Of a stretch of 64,000 nucleotides of DNA, positions 33,550-41,724 are shown piece by piece (the first letter of the stretch is position 1; each line of letters starts with the position of its first letter). Location of the stretch: contig NZ_JACIDK010000001.1 in the NCBI RefSeq assembly GCF_014196295.1, positions 290,785 to 354,784 on the forward strand. Reading direction: 5' to 3'. Both the position numbers and the translations under genes were made by a program. The stretch comes from Phenylobacterium haematophilum. GTDB lineage: Bacteria > Pseudomonadota > Alphaproteobacteria > Caulobacterales > Caulobacteraceae. Below the pieces are notes generated by a model. The model saw nothing but the letters and a program-made list of their open reading frames with translations. It was not told the origin of the DNA and did no database searches.

Positions 33550-34116
33550 GTGAAGGTCGCTGCCAGCTCGCTCAGGAAAGGCGCCGTCGTCGACATGGAC
33601 GGCAAGCTCTATGTCGTCCTGACCGCCGAAAACATCCATCCCGGCAAGGGTACCCCGGTCACCCAGCTCAACATGCGCCGCATCGCCGACGGCGTGAAGG
33701 TGTCGGAGCGCTGGCGCACGACCGAGCAGGTCGAACGCGCCTTCGTCGACGACCGCACTTACAACTTCCTCTATCAGGACGGTGAGGGCTACCACTTCAT
33801 GCAGCCCGAAACCTACGACCAGGTCGTGGTGTCGGAGGAAACTGTCGGCGAGAACGCCCCGTGGCTGACCGACGGCCTCTCGGTGATCCTTTCGGTGCAC
33901 GAGGGCGTGCCGATCGCCATGGAACTTCCGCGCACCGTCACCTTCGAGATCGCCGACACCGAACCGTCGGTGAAGGGCCAGACGGCCTCGTCGTCGTACA
34001 AGCCGGCCATCCTGACGAACGGCCAGCGCATCATGGTCCCGCCGTACATCACCGCCGGCACCCGCGTGGTCATCCTGACGGAAGACTGGAGCTACTCCGA
34101 ACGGGCCAAGGACTAG
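33550..34116 (+). CDS. efp: Elongation factor P (188 aa)
   Basis: Relieves ribosome stalling at proline runs. From the GTG at 33550 the protein reads [20 protein letters not shown], the family N-terminus, with GAGGA 9 bases upstream. The modified lysine sits in the loop [12 protein letters not shown] (K at about residue 32), the substrate of EpmA/EpmB whose genes lie next door. The C-terminal OB domain ends [24 protein letters not shown] five codons upstream is a poorer start. Confidence 0.97.
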   Translation: MKVAASSLRKGAVVDMDGKLYVVLTAENIHPGKGTPVTQLNMRRIADGVKVSERWRTTEQVERAFVDDRTYNFLYQDGEGYHFMQPETYDQVVVSEETVGENAPWLTDGLSVILSVHEGVPIAMELPRTVTFEIADTEPSVKGQTASSSYKPAILTNGQRIMVPPYITAGTRVVILTEDWSYSERAKD

Positions 34117-34132
34117 GACTTTGCAGCGGGCG

Positions 34133-34999
34133 TCAGGCGAACCGCCTGGCGCCCGCCACGCACAGCACCACCGCCGCGGTGACCGCCGCCATCGACCAGC
34201 CCACCGGCTCGCCCAGCAGTCCGGCCGCCAGGGCCAGCCCCATGAACGGCTGCAGCAACTGCAGTTGCCCCACCGCCGCCACGCCGCCCGCGGCCAGGCC
34301 GCGGTACCAGAACACGCATCCGATCAACATGCTGAACAGCGCCACATAGGCCAGACCCGTCCAGGCTGGCGCGCCGACGGCTGCGAGGTCCGCCGGACGG
34401 CTCAGCAGCGCGGCCGGGGCCATCAACGGCAGGCAGAGCAGCAGCGACCAGCAGACCGCCTGCCAGCCGCCTAGGCGTCGCGAGACGCGCCCGCCTTCGG
34501 CATAGCCCAGGCCGCAGACGACGATGGCCGCGACCATCAGCAGGTCGCCCTGTATCGCGCCCTCGCCCCCTTGGCTGAAGGCGAAACCCGCGACCACGCC
34601 CGCGCCGATGACTGCGAAGATCCAGAACGAGCGCTTGGGCCGCTCGCCGCCCAGCAGCACCGCGAAGATCGCCGTGGTCAGCGGCAGCAGGCCGACGAAC
34701 ACGATCGAATGGGCCGCTGTGACATGCCGCAGGGCCAGAGCGGTCAGCATCGGAAAGCCGAGCACCACGCCCAGGCCCATCATCGCCAACGGAGCCAGGT
34801 CGCGCCGCTCGGGGCGTGGAGCCCGGAACGCGGCCAGCAGGGCGATCGCCAGCAGGCCGGCGATTGTCGCGCGCGCCGCGGTCAGGAAGGTCGGCGACAG
34901 GTCGGCCACGGCCACCCGGGTTGCTGGCAACGAGCCCGAAAAGATCGCCACCCCCAGAAAGCCGTCCAGCCAGCCGCGCGCCTTGGCGTCCATGCCCAT
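34133..34999 (-). CDS. DMT-superfamily transporter, EamA family (288 aa)
   Basis: Ten-helix inner-membrane exporter of the EamA (drug/metabolite) family. It has two repeated five-helix halves; conserved pieces include LDGFLGVAIFSGSLPATRVA near the start and LLPLTTAIFAVLLGGERPKR at the end of the first half. It probably exports a metabolite such as an amino acid. Transcribed divergently from the MocR-type regulator with a palindrome between them, which suggests that regulator controls it. Start at ATG 34997-34999 or an ATG two codons on. Confidence 0.88.
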   Translation of the reverse strand: MGMDAKARGWLDGFLGVAIFSGSLPATRVAVADLSPTFLTAARATIAGLLAIALLAAFRAPRPERRDLAPLAMMGLGVVLGFPMLTALALRHVTAAHSIVFVGLLPLTTAIFAVLLGGERPKRSFWIFAVIGAGVVAGFAFSQGGEGAIQGDLLMVAAIVVCGLGYAEGGRVSRRLGGWQAVCWSLLLCLPLMAPAALLSRPADLAAVGAPAWTGLAYVALFSMLIGCVFWYRGLAAGGVAAVGQLQLLQPFMGLALAAGLLGEPVGWSMAAVTAAVVLCVAGARRFA

Positions 35000-35056
35000 G
35001 TCTCCGTTCGTGACCGGTATGCGCTGCAGGGCGCTCGCTCAGCCAGGAACGGTGCG

Positions 35057-35078
35057 GTACAATTGGGCCGAACTGTAC
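35057..35078. promoter_or_regulatory. Palindromic operator candidate between the DMT and MocR genes
   Basis: A 22-base near-perfect palindrome: GTACA-N-TT...AA-N-TGTAC. It lies 21 bases before the MocR start and covers TACAAT, a possible -10 element. Position in the 99-bp divergent region suggests a binding site for the regulator acting on both genes. Confidence 0.5.
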
Positions 35079-35098
35079 TGAGCAGGATAGCGATACAG

Positions 35099-36487
35099 AT
35101 GGCGTTTGAGGGCGAGGGGACGCGCGTCGAGCAAGTGATGGCGGCGATCCGCCAGCGCATCGCCGGCCGGGCGCTGCAACCTGGCGCGAAGGCGCCGTCG
35201 ATCCGCGCGTTCGCCGCGGCCATGGGGGTGTCCAAGTCGACTGTCGTGGAGGCCTATGACAGGCTGACGGCCGAAGGCGTGATCCAGGCGAGGCGCGGGT
35301 CTGGCTTCTACGTCGCAGGCCGTGCGCCGCCCTTGGCGTTGGCGGACATCGGGCCGCGGCTGGACCGGTCCATCGATCCGCTCTGGGTCTCGCGCCAGTC
35401 CCTGGAGGCGCGACCCGACGCTCTGATGCCGGGCTGCGGCTGGCTGCCGACCGACTGGATGCCCCAGGATGCGGTCCGCCGGGCTTTGCGCGGCCTCGCG
35501 AGGGCTGCGCACGCCAACCTCACCGACTACAGCCCGCCGTTGGGCTCGCCGGCACTGCGCCAGCTCCTGTCGCGACGGTTGGCCGAGCATGGGGTCGAGG
35601 CGCCGCCGGGGCAGATCATGCTGACCGAGTCGGGCACGCAGGCGATCGACCTCGTCTGCCGGTTCCTTCTCGAGCCCGGCGATACGGTGATCGTCGACGA
35701 CCCCTGCTACTTCAACTTCCACGCCATGCTGCGCGCGCACCGCGCCAAGGTGATCGGCGCGCCCTGGACGCCGTGCGGACCAGATCTCGAGGTCTTCGAG
35801 CAAAGGCTGATCGAGCACAGTCCGCGCCTCTACATCACCAATTCCGGGCCTCAGAATCCGACGGGCGCGCAATTGTCCCCCGTGGTTGCTCACCGCATGC
35901 TCAAGCTGGCCGAGCGGCACGGGGTCGCCATCATCGAAGACGACATCTACGCCGACCTGGAGATCGAGCCGGCGCCCCGCCTGGCGGCCTTCGACGGACT
36001 GGATCGGGTGGTCCATATCGGCAGCTTCTCCAAGACCTTGTCGGCCGCCGCCCGCTGCGGCTTTATCGCGGCGCGCGGCGGTTGGATCGAGGATCTGGTC
36101 GACCTCAAGGTCGCGACCTCGTTCGGCGGTGGCCAACTGGCTGCCGAGCTGACCCGCGCCATCCTTACTGACAGCGGCTATCGCCGCTATCTGGCCAGTC
36201 TGCGCGAGCGGCTCGCGCGGGCTCGCGGCGAGGCGTTGCGGCGTCTGCGGGCGCTTGGATTCGAGCCGTGGCTCACGCCTCAGGCCGGCATGTTCCTCTG
36301 GATGGCCTTGCCGCCCGGGTTGGACGCCGCCCCGGTCGCCCAGCGGGCGCTGGCCGAGGGCGTCGTGCTGGCGCCGGGCGACGCCTTCAGTCTCTCGCAA
36401 TCCGCGCGGGGGTACATGCGCTTCAATGTCGCCCAATGCGCCGACGGCCGGGCTTACGATGTGCTGGAACGCGCGATGGCTCTCTAG
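35099..36487 (+). CDS. MocR/PdxR-type transcriptional regulator with aminotransferase domain (462 aa)
   Basis: GntR-family winged helix (about residues 1-75: AIRQRIAGRALQPGAKAPSI..., VSKSTVVEAYDRLTAEGVIQ, RRGSGFYV) joined to a fold-type I aminotransferase domain. The PLP lysine lies in SFSKTLSAAARCGFIA and the upstream Asn/Asp motifs (NPTGAQLSP, IIEDDIY) are present. Such regulators sense PLP or amino acids. Divergent from the EamA transporter, its likely target. Its last 4 bases overlap the convergent cyclophilin gene. Confidence 0.92.
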   Translation: MAFEGEGTRVEQVMAAIRQRIAGRALQPGAKAPSIRAFAAAMGVSKSTVVEAYDRLTAEGVIQARRGSGFYVAGRAPPLALADIGPRLDRSIDPLWVSRQSLEARPDALMPGCGWLPTDWMPQDAVRRALRGLARAAHANLTDYSPPLGSPALRQLLSRRLAEHGVEAPPGQIMLTESGTQAIDLVCRFLLEPGDTVIVDDPCYFNFHAMLRAHRAKVIGAPWTPCGPDLEVFEQRLIEHSPRLYITNSGPQNPTGAQLSPVVAHRMLKLAERHGVAIIEDDIYADLEIEPAPRLAAFDGLDRVVHIGSFSKTLSAAARCGFIAARGGWIEDLVDLKVATSFGGGQLAAELTRAILTDSGYRRYLASLRERLARARGEALRRLRALGFEPWLTPQAGMFLWMALPPGLDAAPVAQRALAEGVVLAPGDAFSLSQSARGYMRFNVAQCADGRAYDVLERAMAL

Positions 36488-37089
36488 GGCGTCTCGCGGC
36501 GCGCCGTGATGATCCTCACTGGCTTGGCCAGCATTTCGCCCTTCATCACGCCTTCGCCAGCGGTGGGGGAGGTGGGGGCGGCCAGGATCTTCTTCACGGT
36601 GTCCATGCCGTCGACGACCTTGCCGAACGTCGCAAAACCCAGGTTGTCGCCGGGCTGCTTGGGGTCGGCGTCCATATAGGTCATGTCGCCGACGCAGATG
36701 AAGAAGTCGGACGTCGCCGTCCCTGGATCGGTACGCCCCATCGAAATGGCGCCGTTGACGTGCGACAGGCCGGTCTTGGTGGTCGGCTCGTGGGCGATCG
36801 GCTTCAGCACCCGCTTGGGGTCGTTTTGCAGGCCGCCCTGGACAAGGCCGTACTCGGGCGCGTTCGGGACCTTGGACGCGCGATAGAAGGTGGCGCCGTC
36901 GAAACGCTTTTCGTCGACATAGCGAAGGAAGTTGTTCGCCGTGACCGGGGCCTTGTCGGTGTAGAGCTCGAGCACGATGGGGCCGTCGGCGGTGTCGAGC
37001 CGGACCTTGACCGGCCCGGCGGCCGTCTGGGCCGCGGCGCTTGAAGCCGCCAGCGCCGCCACTGCGCCTAGAAACATCCGCCGCTTCAT
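36484..37089 (-). CDS. Periplasmic peptidyl-prolyl isomerase, cyclophilin type (201 aa)
   Basis: Protein-folding isomerase. A Sec signal peptide (MKRRMFLGAVAALAASSAAA, cut before QTAAG) sends it to the periplasm. Cyclophilin core: FDGATFYR, VQGGLQNDP, GAISMGRTDPGTATSDFFI and FGKVVDGMDTVKKI. The loop between FYR and VQGG is longer than in E. coli PpiA, and the FxxxxP strand is partly altered. It lies alone between the MocR gene and the tRNA region. Confidence 0.93.
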   Translation of the reverse strand: MKRRMFLGAVAALAASSAAAQTAAGPVKVRLDTADGPIVLELYTDKAPVTANNFLRYVDEKRFDGATFYRASKVPNAPEYGLVQGGLQNDPKRVLKPIAHEPTTKTGLSHVNGAISMGRTDPGTATSDFFICVGDMTYMDADPKQPGDNLGFATFGKVVDGMDTVKKILAAPTSPTAGEGVMKGEMLAKPVRIITARRETP

Positions 37090-37147
37090 CGTCTGCCTCC
37101 CGGTTCGGCGGGCAGCTTAGCGCCCGGCGTGGCCATGGCAACGCGCC

Positions 37148-37177
37148 GGCATATGGTCTCCAGTGAAACTATATGCC
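37148..37177. repeat. Inverted repeat in a lower-GC intergenic region
   Basis: GGCATAT and ATATGCC face each other across 16 bases, 59 bp upstream of the cyclophilin start codon and about 147 bp before the hypothetical gene at 37324. The stretch 37140-37330 is visibly poorer in G and C than its surroundings and holds no convincing coding frame. Confidence 0.4.
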
Positions 37178-37323
37178 CAGTTCAGAGTGCGTCGTTCAGT
37201 GGGCGCGCTCAACTATGTGAAGTCGAAATTGTCACGCTTGAAATACGGATTGGTCCAGGTGGCGGCACTGTGCGTGCCGCTAGGTCTCTAGATTGTCATG
37301 TTTGCGTAGTTGGATTTCGAGTT

Positions 37324-37680
37324 ATGCGTGGTGAGGGTCCATCGGGTAACCAGGGTTGCGCCGGATACCTTGAGGTGAAGGCCAGGCCCTTGCTGAGGTC
37401 TGAGGCGGGCGTGGTCGCCGCCAAGCTGGCCGAAGCGCTGGCGCTGAATTCAACCGACCATATTTCACTGAACCTGGCCCTGCTGGGCGACTATCGGCAC
37501 GCCAAGACCTTGGCGGCGCGGCTGGTCGGAGCCGAGTGGTCGATCGACCCGTCGCCTGAAGGCTTGGGCGGAAAGCAGCGGGCGGCGCGCTTCACTGTGA
37601 CCATCGGCCGGGCGCGCGCGACCGGAGCCGTGCCGGCGCTCGTGCTGCTGGCGGCTGTGCTCAGGCGCGCGGGGCGCTGA
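37324..37680 (+). CDS. Hypothetical protein (118 aa), start uncertain
   Basis: The frame from ATG 37324 encodes MRGEGPSGNQGCAGYLEVKA and then a plausible alpha/beta domain: LLRSEAGVVAAKLAEALALN, HISLNLALLGDYRHAKTLAA, WSIDPSPEGLGGKQ, ARFTVTIGRARATGAVP. Codon use is high-GC only from about 37370 onward; the first 15 codons are atypical and no ribosome binding site is visible, so a start at GTG 37375 is possible. No family recognised. The low-GC stretch before it may be a remnant of something lost. Confidence 0.45.
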   Translation: MRGEGPSGNQGCAGYLEVKARPLLRSEAGVVAAKLAEALALNSTDHISLNLALLGDYRHAKTLAARLVGAEWSIDPSPEGLGGKQRAARFTVTIGRARATGAVPALVLLAAVLRRAGR

Positions 37681-37736
37681 ACGGATGCAGTCTGGGGCTT
37701 GTGGGGGGAAGGGTGGCTCTGCGCCCGAAATCCAAG

Positions 37737-37812
37737 TGGCTCCCCGAGCAGGACTCGAACCTGCGACAAGTCGGTTAACAGCCGACTGCTCTACCAACTG
37801 AGCTATCGGGGA
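37737..37812 (-). tRNA. tRNA-Asn (anticodon GTT)
   Basis: On the minus strand the 76-base cloverleaf begins TCCCCGATAGCTCAGTTGGT and ends CGGGGAGCCA. The acceptor stem pairs TCCCCGA with TCGGGGA, the anticodon loop is CTGTTAA with anticodon GTT, the T-arm has GGTTCGAGTCC, and the CCA end is encoded. Confidence 0.97.
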
Positions 37813-37885
37813 TCACGTTGGAGGCGGCGATATACCCAGCACGGGCCGGGTGTGCAAGCGCTCAAATCGACTTTGTCCACAGAGC

Positions 37886-37914
37886 AAAAAAAGAGCCCGG
37901 CCGGAGCCGGGCTT
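37886..37914 (-). terminator. Rho-independent terminator reading on the minus strand
   Basis: AGCCCGGC-CGGA-GCCGGGCT forms an 8-bp stem with a 4-base loop; on the minus strand it is followed by seven Ts. On the plus strand there is no T-run. No annotated gene on the minus strand ends here: upstream on that strand there is only the antisense of the Mur ligase gene, so it likely ends a small RNA. Confidence 0.8.
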
Positions 37915-37975
37915 GAAACGAAGTTCGGTGATGGTGGGGTGTCTTCAAGGAAGACGCCGCCATGGTCCCGCTCTG
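37886..37975 (-). ncRNA. Candidate small RNA next to a CtrA box
   Basis: The minus-strand segment just before the orphan terminator contains a 6-bp hairpin (GTCTTC-AAG-GAAGAC, 37941-37955) and no coding frame. A perfect CtrA box lies immediately beyond it (37980-37995). These features fit a short terminator-ended transcript of roughly 60 to 90 bases. The 5' end is a guess and there is no homology evidence. Confidence 0.35.
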
Positions 37976-37979
37976 ATGG

Positions 37980-37995
37980 TTAAGTGGCGATTAAC
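37980..37995. promoter_or_regulatory. Perfect CtrA binding site (TTAA-N7-TTAAC, palindromic)
   Basis: GTTAA-N7-TTAAC gives the full CtrA consensus on both strands. It lies between the candidate small RNA (minus strand) and the Mur ligase gene (plus strand, start 98 bp away). CtrA is the cell-cycle master regulator in this order. Which direction it controls cannot be read from the sequence; no good -10 element is seen on either side. Confidence 0.7.
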
Positions 37996-38092
37996 GCTCC
38001 TGGCCGCCAATGGACGGGCGCGACGCCGAGACACCTCGACGTGCCGCGTGCTCGCCGCTACCAGGGGCGAAATCGTGAGACTTAGGGCGGAA

Positions 38093-39502
38093 ATGCGTAT
38101 CCATTTCACCGGCATAGCTGGGGCGGGCATGAGCGCCGTGGCCCTGATGATGCGCGACGCGGGCCACGAGATCTCCGGATCAGACGAAGACGTCTTTCCG
38201 CCCATGTCGACCTATGTCGAAGGCCTCGGCTTCCCGTTCCACCGACGATTCGACGCGGCGAACCTGCCGGACGGCCTCGACGTGCTGGTGCTGGGGACCA
38301 GCGCCAAGCTCGGCGCCGAGAACAATCCCGAAGTCGTCGCCGCCCGTGCGCGCGGCGTGCGAGTCACCACTTTCGCCGAGATGCTGGGCGAGGCGACTCG
38401 CGATCGTGCGGTCACCGTCGTCGCCGGTTCGTTCGGCAAATCGACCTGCACCGCCCTGATGGCCCATGTGCTGCAACAGGCGGGGACCGGCCCTGGCTGG
38501 ATGGTCGGCGCCATTTCGCCGTCGCTGCCGGCCACCGGTCAGTGGGGGAGGGGCGAGGTGGTTCTGGAGGGCGACGAGTACATCGTCTCCTCGGCCGATC
38601 CGCGGTCCAAGTTCGAACTCTACCACGCGAACCACCTGCTGCTGACCTCGCTGGCCCACGACCACGTCAACGTCTTTCCGACCTTCGAGGCGTACGAGGC
38701 GCCCTTCCGTCTGCTGCTGCGCAAGCTGCCCGCCGACGGTCTGGCCGTGTTGCGCGACCATCCGGCCACGCGGGCCGTGGCCGGCGAGACCGCCGCGCGC
38801 GTCGTCTGGTACGACACCAAGCCCTGCGACGGGTGGTATGCGGCCAATGTCGTGTTCGGCGAAACCACCGCCTTCGACCTGATCGGTCCGGGCGGCCGGA
38901 CGATCGCGCTCACCACCCAGCTGCTCGGGGCCCACAACGTCGAGAACGTGGTCGGCGTCGCCGCCTATCTGCTCGAACGCGGCCTCGTGTCCGAACAGGC
39001 GCTGGCGGCCGGCGTGGCCAGCTTCGCCGGCATCCGTCGCCGCCTCGACCGCCTGACCATCACCTCGCGCATCCCCGTGATCGAAGGCTTCGGCAGCTCC
39101 TACGAAAAGGCCCACTCGGCCATCGACGCCATGCGGCTGCACTATCCGGAGCGCCCCCTGGTCGTGGTGTTCGAGCCGCACACCTTCAGTTGGCGCAGCC
39201 GCGACGCCTTGCCTTGGTACGACACCGTGTTCACCGGCGCCGCCCGGGTGCTGATCTGCCCGCCGCCGGTTCACGGCGCCGGCAGCCACCATCAATCGAC
39301 CTTCGAAGAGATTTTGGCCCGCGCCCAGGCCGCCGGCATCGCGGTCGAAGGCGTTGCTGACGCCCAGGCCGCGACGCAGGCGCTCTCGCACCTGCGCGGC
39401 GACGAGGTCGTGCTGCTGCTGTCCTCCGGGCCGCTGCTGGGCCTGCCCGACAGCCTGCCGGCGCTGTTCGACCGCCTCTACGGAGCGCCTGCCTACGCCT
39501 GA
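38093..39502 (+). CDS. Mpl-like Mur ligase with altered active-site motifs (469 aa)
   Basis: Member of the Mur ligase family closest to Mpl, which joins UDP-MurNAc to recycled murein tripeptide. MRIHFTGIAGAGMSAVALMM and GSDEDVFPPMSTYVEG match Mpl. The P-loop reads GSFGKST instead of GTHGKTT (Lys kept), and the usual DDFAHHPTA motif of the C-terminal part is replaced by EGFGSSYEKAHSA, so the acceptor or nucleotide may differ. AGGGCGG precedes the ATG. A perfect CtrA box lies about 100 bp upstream. Safest name: Mpl-like Mur ligase. Confidence 0.82.
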   Translation: MRIHFTGIAGAGMSAVALMMRDAGHEISGSDEDVFPPMSTYVEGLGFPFHRRFDAANLPDGLDVLVLGTSAKLGAENNPEVVAARARGVRVTTFAEMLGEATRDRAVTVVAGSFGKSTCTALMAHVLQQAGTGPGWMVGAISPSLPATGQWGRGEVVLEGDEYIVSSADPRSKFELYHANHLLLTSLAHDHVNVFPTFEAYEAPFRLLLRKLPADGLAVLRDHPATRAVAGETAARVVWYDTKPCDGWYAANVVFGETTAFDLIGPGGRTIALTTQLLGAHNVENVVGVAAYLLERGLVSEQALAAGVASFAGIRRRLDRLTITSRIPVIEGFGSSYEKAHSAIDAMRLHYPERPLVVVFEPHTFSWRSRDALPWYDTVFTGAARVLICPPPVHGAGSHHQSTFEEILARAQAAGIAVEGVADAQAATQALSHLRGDEVVLLLSSGPLLGLPDSLPALFDRLYGAPAYA

Positions 39503-39631
39503 GGCGCCCCGCGACGGGATCATCCTCGGCGGTTTGTTCGACCGCGGTAACTGGTCGACCGGCGGACGGCGAACTCACCTCGCGGATCCTCGCGGACCAC
39601 AAGGCGATGTTCGCCAAGCTCAAGGCGTGAG

Positions 39632-40930
39632 CTACTCGGCCGCTTCCTTGAACTGCGCCCGGCGCGGGCCGAGGTAGCCGAACAGGAAGGCGGCGACCTT
39701 GCGCATCTGGATCTCTTCGCTGCCCTCGGTGATCCGATAGCGGCGGTGGTGGCGATAGATGTGCTCGAACGGCTTGTGGCGCGAATAGCCGATGCCGCCG
39801 TGCACCTGCATGGCCCGGTCGGCGGCCTCGCAGACCAGCCGGTTAGCCCAATAGTTGCACATCGACACCTTGTCGGAGAGCTGCTTCTCGACCTCCTTAT
39901 GGGGCATGCGGTCCATGTCCCAGGCGGTCTTGCGGATCAGCAGGCGCAGCATCTCGGCCTGGGTCGCCAGCTCTACCAGCGGCCACTGGATGGCCTGGTT
40001 CTCGGCCAGCGCCTTGCCGAACGGCTTGCGGGCGCGGGCGTACTTGACGCTTTCCTCGATGCAGTAGACCGCCGCGCCCAGCGACGAGGCCGCCTGGCGG
40101 ATGCGGTTCTGGTGCACGAACGACTGACCCAGGCCCAGCCCGCGGTCGATCTGGCCCCAGTAGCTGTCCTCGGGCACCCACACGTCGGTGAAGCTGACCC
40201 GCGGGTGGTCGGTCGGCATGTTGAAGGTCCAGAGGTACTCCTCGACCTTCACGCCGGGCGCGTCGGCCGGGACGATGAAGCAGGTGATCCCGGCGGCGTC
40301 GCCGTCCTGGCCGGACGTGCGCGCGAAGACCATGACGTGGGTGGCCACGTGCATGCCCGTGGTCCACATTTTTTCACCGCGGATCAGCCAGCCCGGCTGG
40401 CCGTCCTTATCCTGGCGGACAGCGGTGGTCTCCATGAAGGTGGCGTCGGAGCCGTGGTTGGGTTCGGTCAGGCCAAAACCCGTCCGCATCCCGCCGTTCA
40501 GCAGCTTGTCGCCATCGCGCTCGTACTGAGCGTTCGTCGCAAACTCCTTGAACATCAGGATGAAAGGGTTGTTGCCGACGATCGAGTGCTCGTTCTGCAG
40601 GTCGTTGTGCAGACCTAGCCCCTTGGCCGCGAGGTGCTCGCGGATCACCGCCATGTCGAGGTTCGTGCCAGCCTTGCCGCCCATCTCCTTGGGCCAGGCG
40701 TAGCGCAGGTGGCCGGCTTCGTCGGCCAGCTTGCGGGCCTTTCCCAGCAGCTCTTCCCATTCCTTCTTCGGCAGGCCGCCGGCGTCCCAGTCGGTGCGCT
40801 CGTACTCGCGGCGGTGGTCGAAGAACCGGATGTTGTCGTCCTGGTTCTCCAGCGGCTTGATCTTGGCCTCGATGAAGGCGTCGAGCTCGTCCAGATAGGC
40901 GGACAGTTCGGGCGGCAGGCTGAAGTCCAT
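39632..40930 (-). CDS. Acyl-CoA dehydrogenase family protein (432 aa)
   Basis: FAD-dependent desaturation of an acyl-CoA thioester. N-terminal helices start MDFSLPPELSAYLDELDAFI; the substrate and FAD motifs GFGLTEPNHGSDATFMETTA and IRGEKMWTTGMH lie in the middle; the C-terminal AMQVHGGIGYSRHKPFEHIY and RRYRITEGSEEIQMRKVAAF are classic. GGGAGA precedes the ATG at 40928-40930. Such dehydrogenases often sit with a phosphotransferase and a DUF6285 gene, which occur here from 41.7 kb on the opposite strand. Chain specificity unknown. Confidence 0.93.
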   Translation of the reverse strand: MDFSLPPELSAYLDELDAFIEAKIKPLENQDDNIRFFDHRREYERTDWDAGGLPKKEWEELLGKARKLADEAGHLRYAWPKEMGGKAGTNLDMAVIREHLAAKGLGLHNDLQNEHSIVGNNPFILMFKEFATNAQYERDGDKLLNGGMRTGFGLTEPNHGSDATFMETTAVRQDKDGQPGWLIRGEKMWTTGMHVATHVMVFARTSGQDGDAAGITCFIVPADAPGVKVEEYLWTFNMPTDHPRVSFTDVWVPEDSYWGQIDRGLGLGQSFVHQNRIRQAASSLGAAVYCIEESVKYARARKPFGKALAENQAIQWPLVELATQAEMLRLLIRKTAWDMDRMPHKEVEKQLSDKVSMCNYWANRLVCEAADRAMQVHGGIGYSRHKPFEHIYRHHRRYRITEGSEEIQMRKVAAFLFGYLGPRRAQFKEAAE

Positions 40931-41095
40931 CGCGTCTCTCCCTGTTTTGCGAAGCAGCCTAACCCAGGTTTGCGCTTCCGCCGGGTCAGGGCGTTTCGGT
41001 CGTTCCGTCGCCGCCACGGCGCGATCCGTCGCGCGCGCCTCGAACGGCCACGGTTCGGCGGCTAGGCGAGCGGAGTTCCAATTTCGGAGGTCCGC

Positions 41096-41650
41096 ATGCG
41101 TCTTCTCCTGCTCGGCGCGCTGGCGTCGCTCTCGCTCACCGCGCCGGCCCTCGCCGGAGTCCCTGCCGGTTCCTGGTCCCAGAAGTCCGACGGCCAGGAG
41201 CTGACCCTCGTGCCCAAGCTGAAGATCTCGCCCAGCATGTCGGCGACCGGCATGGTCCTCGGTACGAGCGGCTACGGCGGCAATTCGACCACCACGACCC
41301 TGCAGAGCGAATTCGTGCCGATGCGCACCCAGCGTGCGATGTCGCTGGTGATCAAGCCCGACGGCGCCTTCACCTGGACTATCGACAAGAGCCGTCCCGC
41401 ATCTGCGCAAAGCGCCGACTGCAAGCTGCTGATCCGTGAAGAGAAAAGCGGCCGCGTGCGGGCCGAGGGCGACCGCTTGGTGTTCGATGTCACCGCCGGA
41501 GTTCAGAGCTCGCGCGACAGCTGCGACCCGGCCAAATCCTCGCGCGGGCCCAAGGCTGCGGCCAGCGAGAGCTACGGCTTCCGGCTCTCCGGCGGCGCCC
41601 TGAACCTGACCGCCGCTGGCGGGGTGAACTGGACTTTCAAAGGCGGTTGA
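41096..41650 (+). CDS. Secreted hypothetical protein (184 aa)
   Basis: Exported protein with a clean Sec signal peptide (RLLLLGALASLSLTAPALAG, cleavage after ALA). The mature part is about 165 residues, polar and beta-rich, with two Cys residues (SADCKLL and RDSCDPAKS) that could form a disulfide. No family recognised. It precedes the phosphotransferase gene with 74 bp to the preferred start of that gene. Confidence 0.75.
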   Translation: MRLLLLGALASLSLTAPALAGVPAGSWSQKSDGQELTLVPKLKISPSMSATGMVLGTSGYGGNSTTTTLQSEFVPMRTQRAMSLVIKPDGAFTWTIDKSRPASAQSADCKLLIREEKSGRVRAEGDRLVFDVTAGVQSSRDSCDPAKSSRGPKAAASESYGFRLSGGALNLTAAGGVNWTFKGG

Positions 41651-41724
41651 CGCGGCGAGAGCAGTTTACAGCCGCGCAAAACCCCTCCCTGATCGCGGAA
41701 AAGCCAAGGGAGGCTGCGCGGCGG

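Noticed and set aside
37129-37323. Extension of the hypothetical gene at 37324 to a start at 37129.
   Set aside because: The extra N-terminal residues are unlike a folded protein (many Cys, Ser and Ile in odd order) and base composition is non-coding.
37680-37812. An integrated element at tRNA-Asn.
   Set aside because: No integrase, no duplicated tRNA end and no phage or plasmid genes nearby.
39520-39630. A frame ending GELTSRILADHKAMFAKLKA with a TGA, after the Mur ligase gene.
   Set aside because: It looks protein-like but has no start codon or ribosome binding site. It is perhaps the decayed end of a lost gene; too little is left to name.
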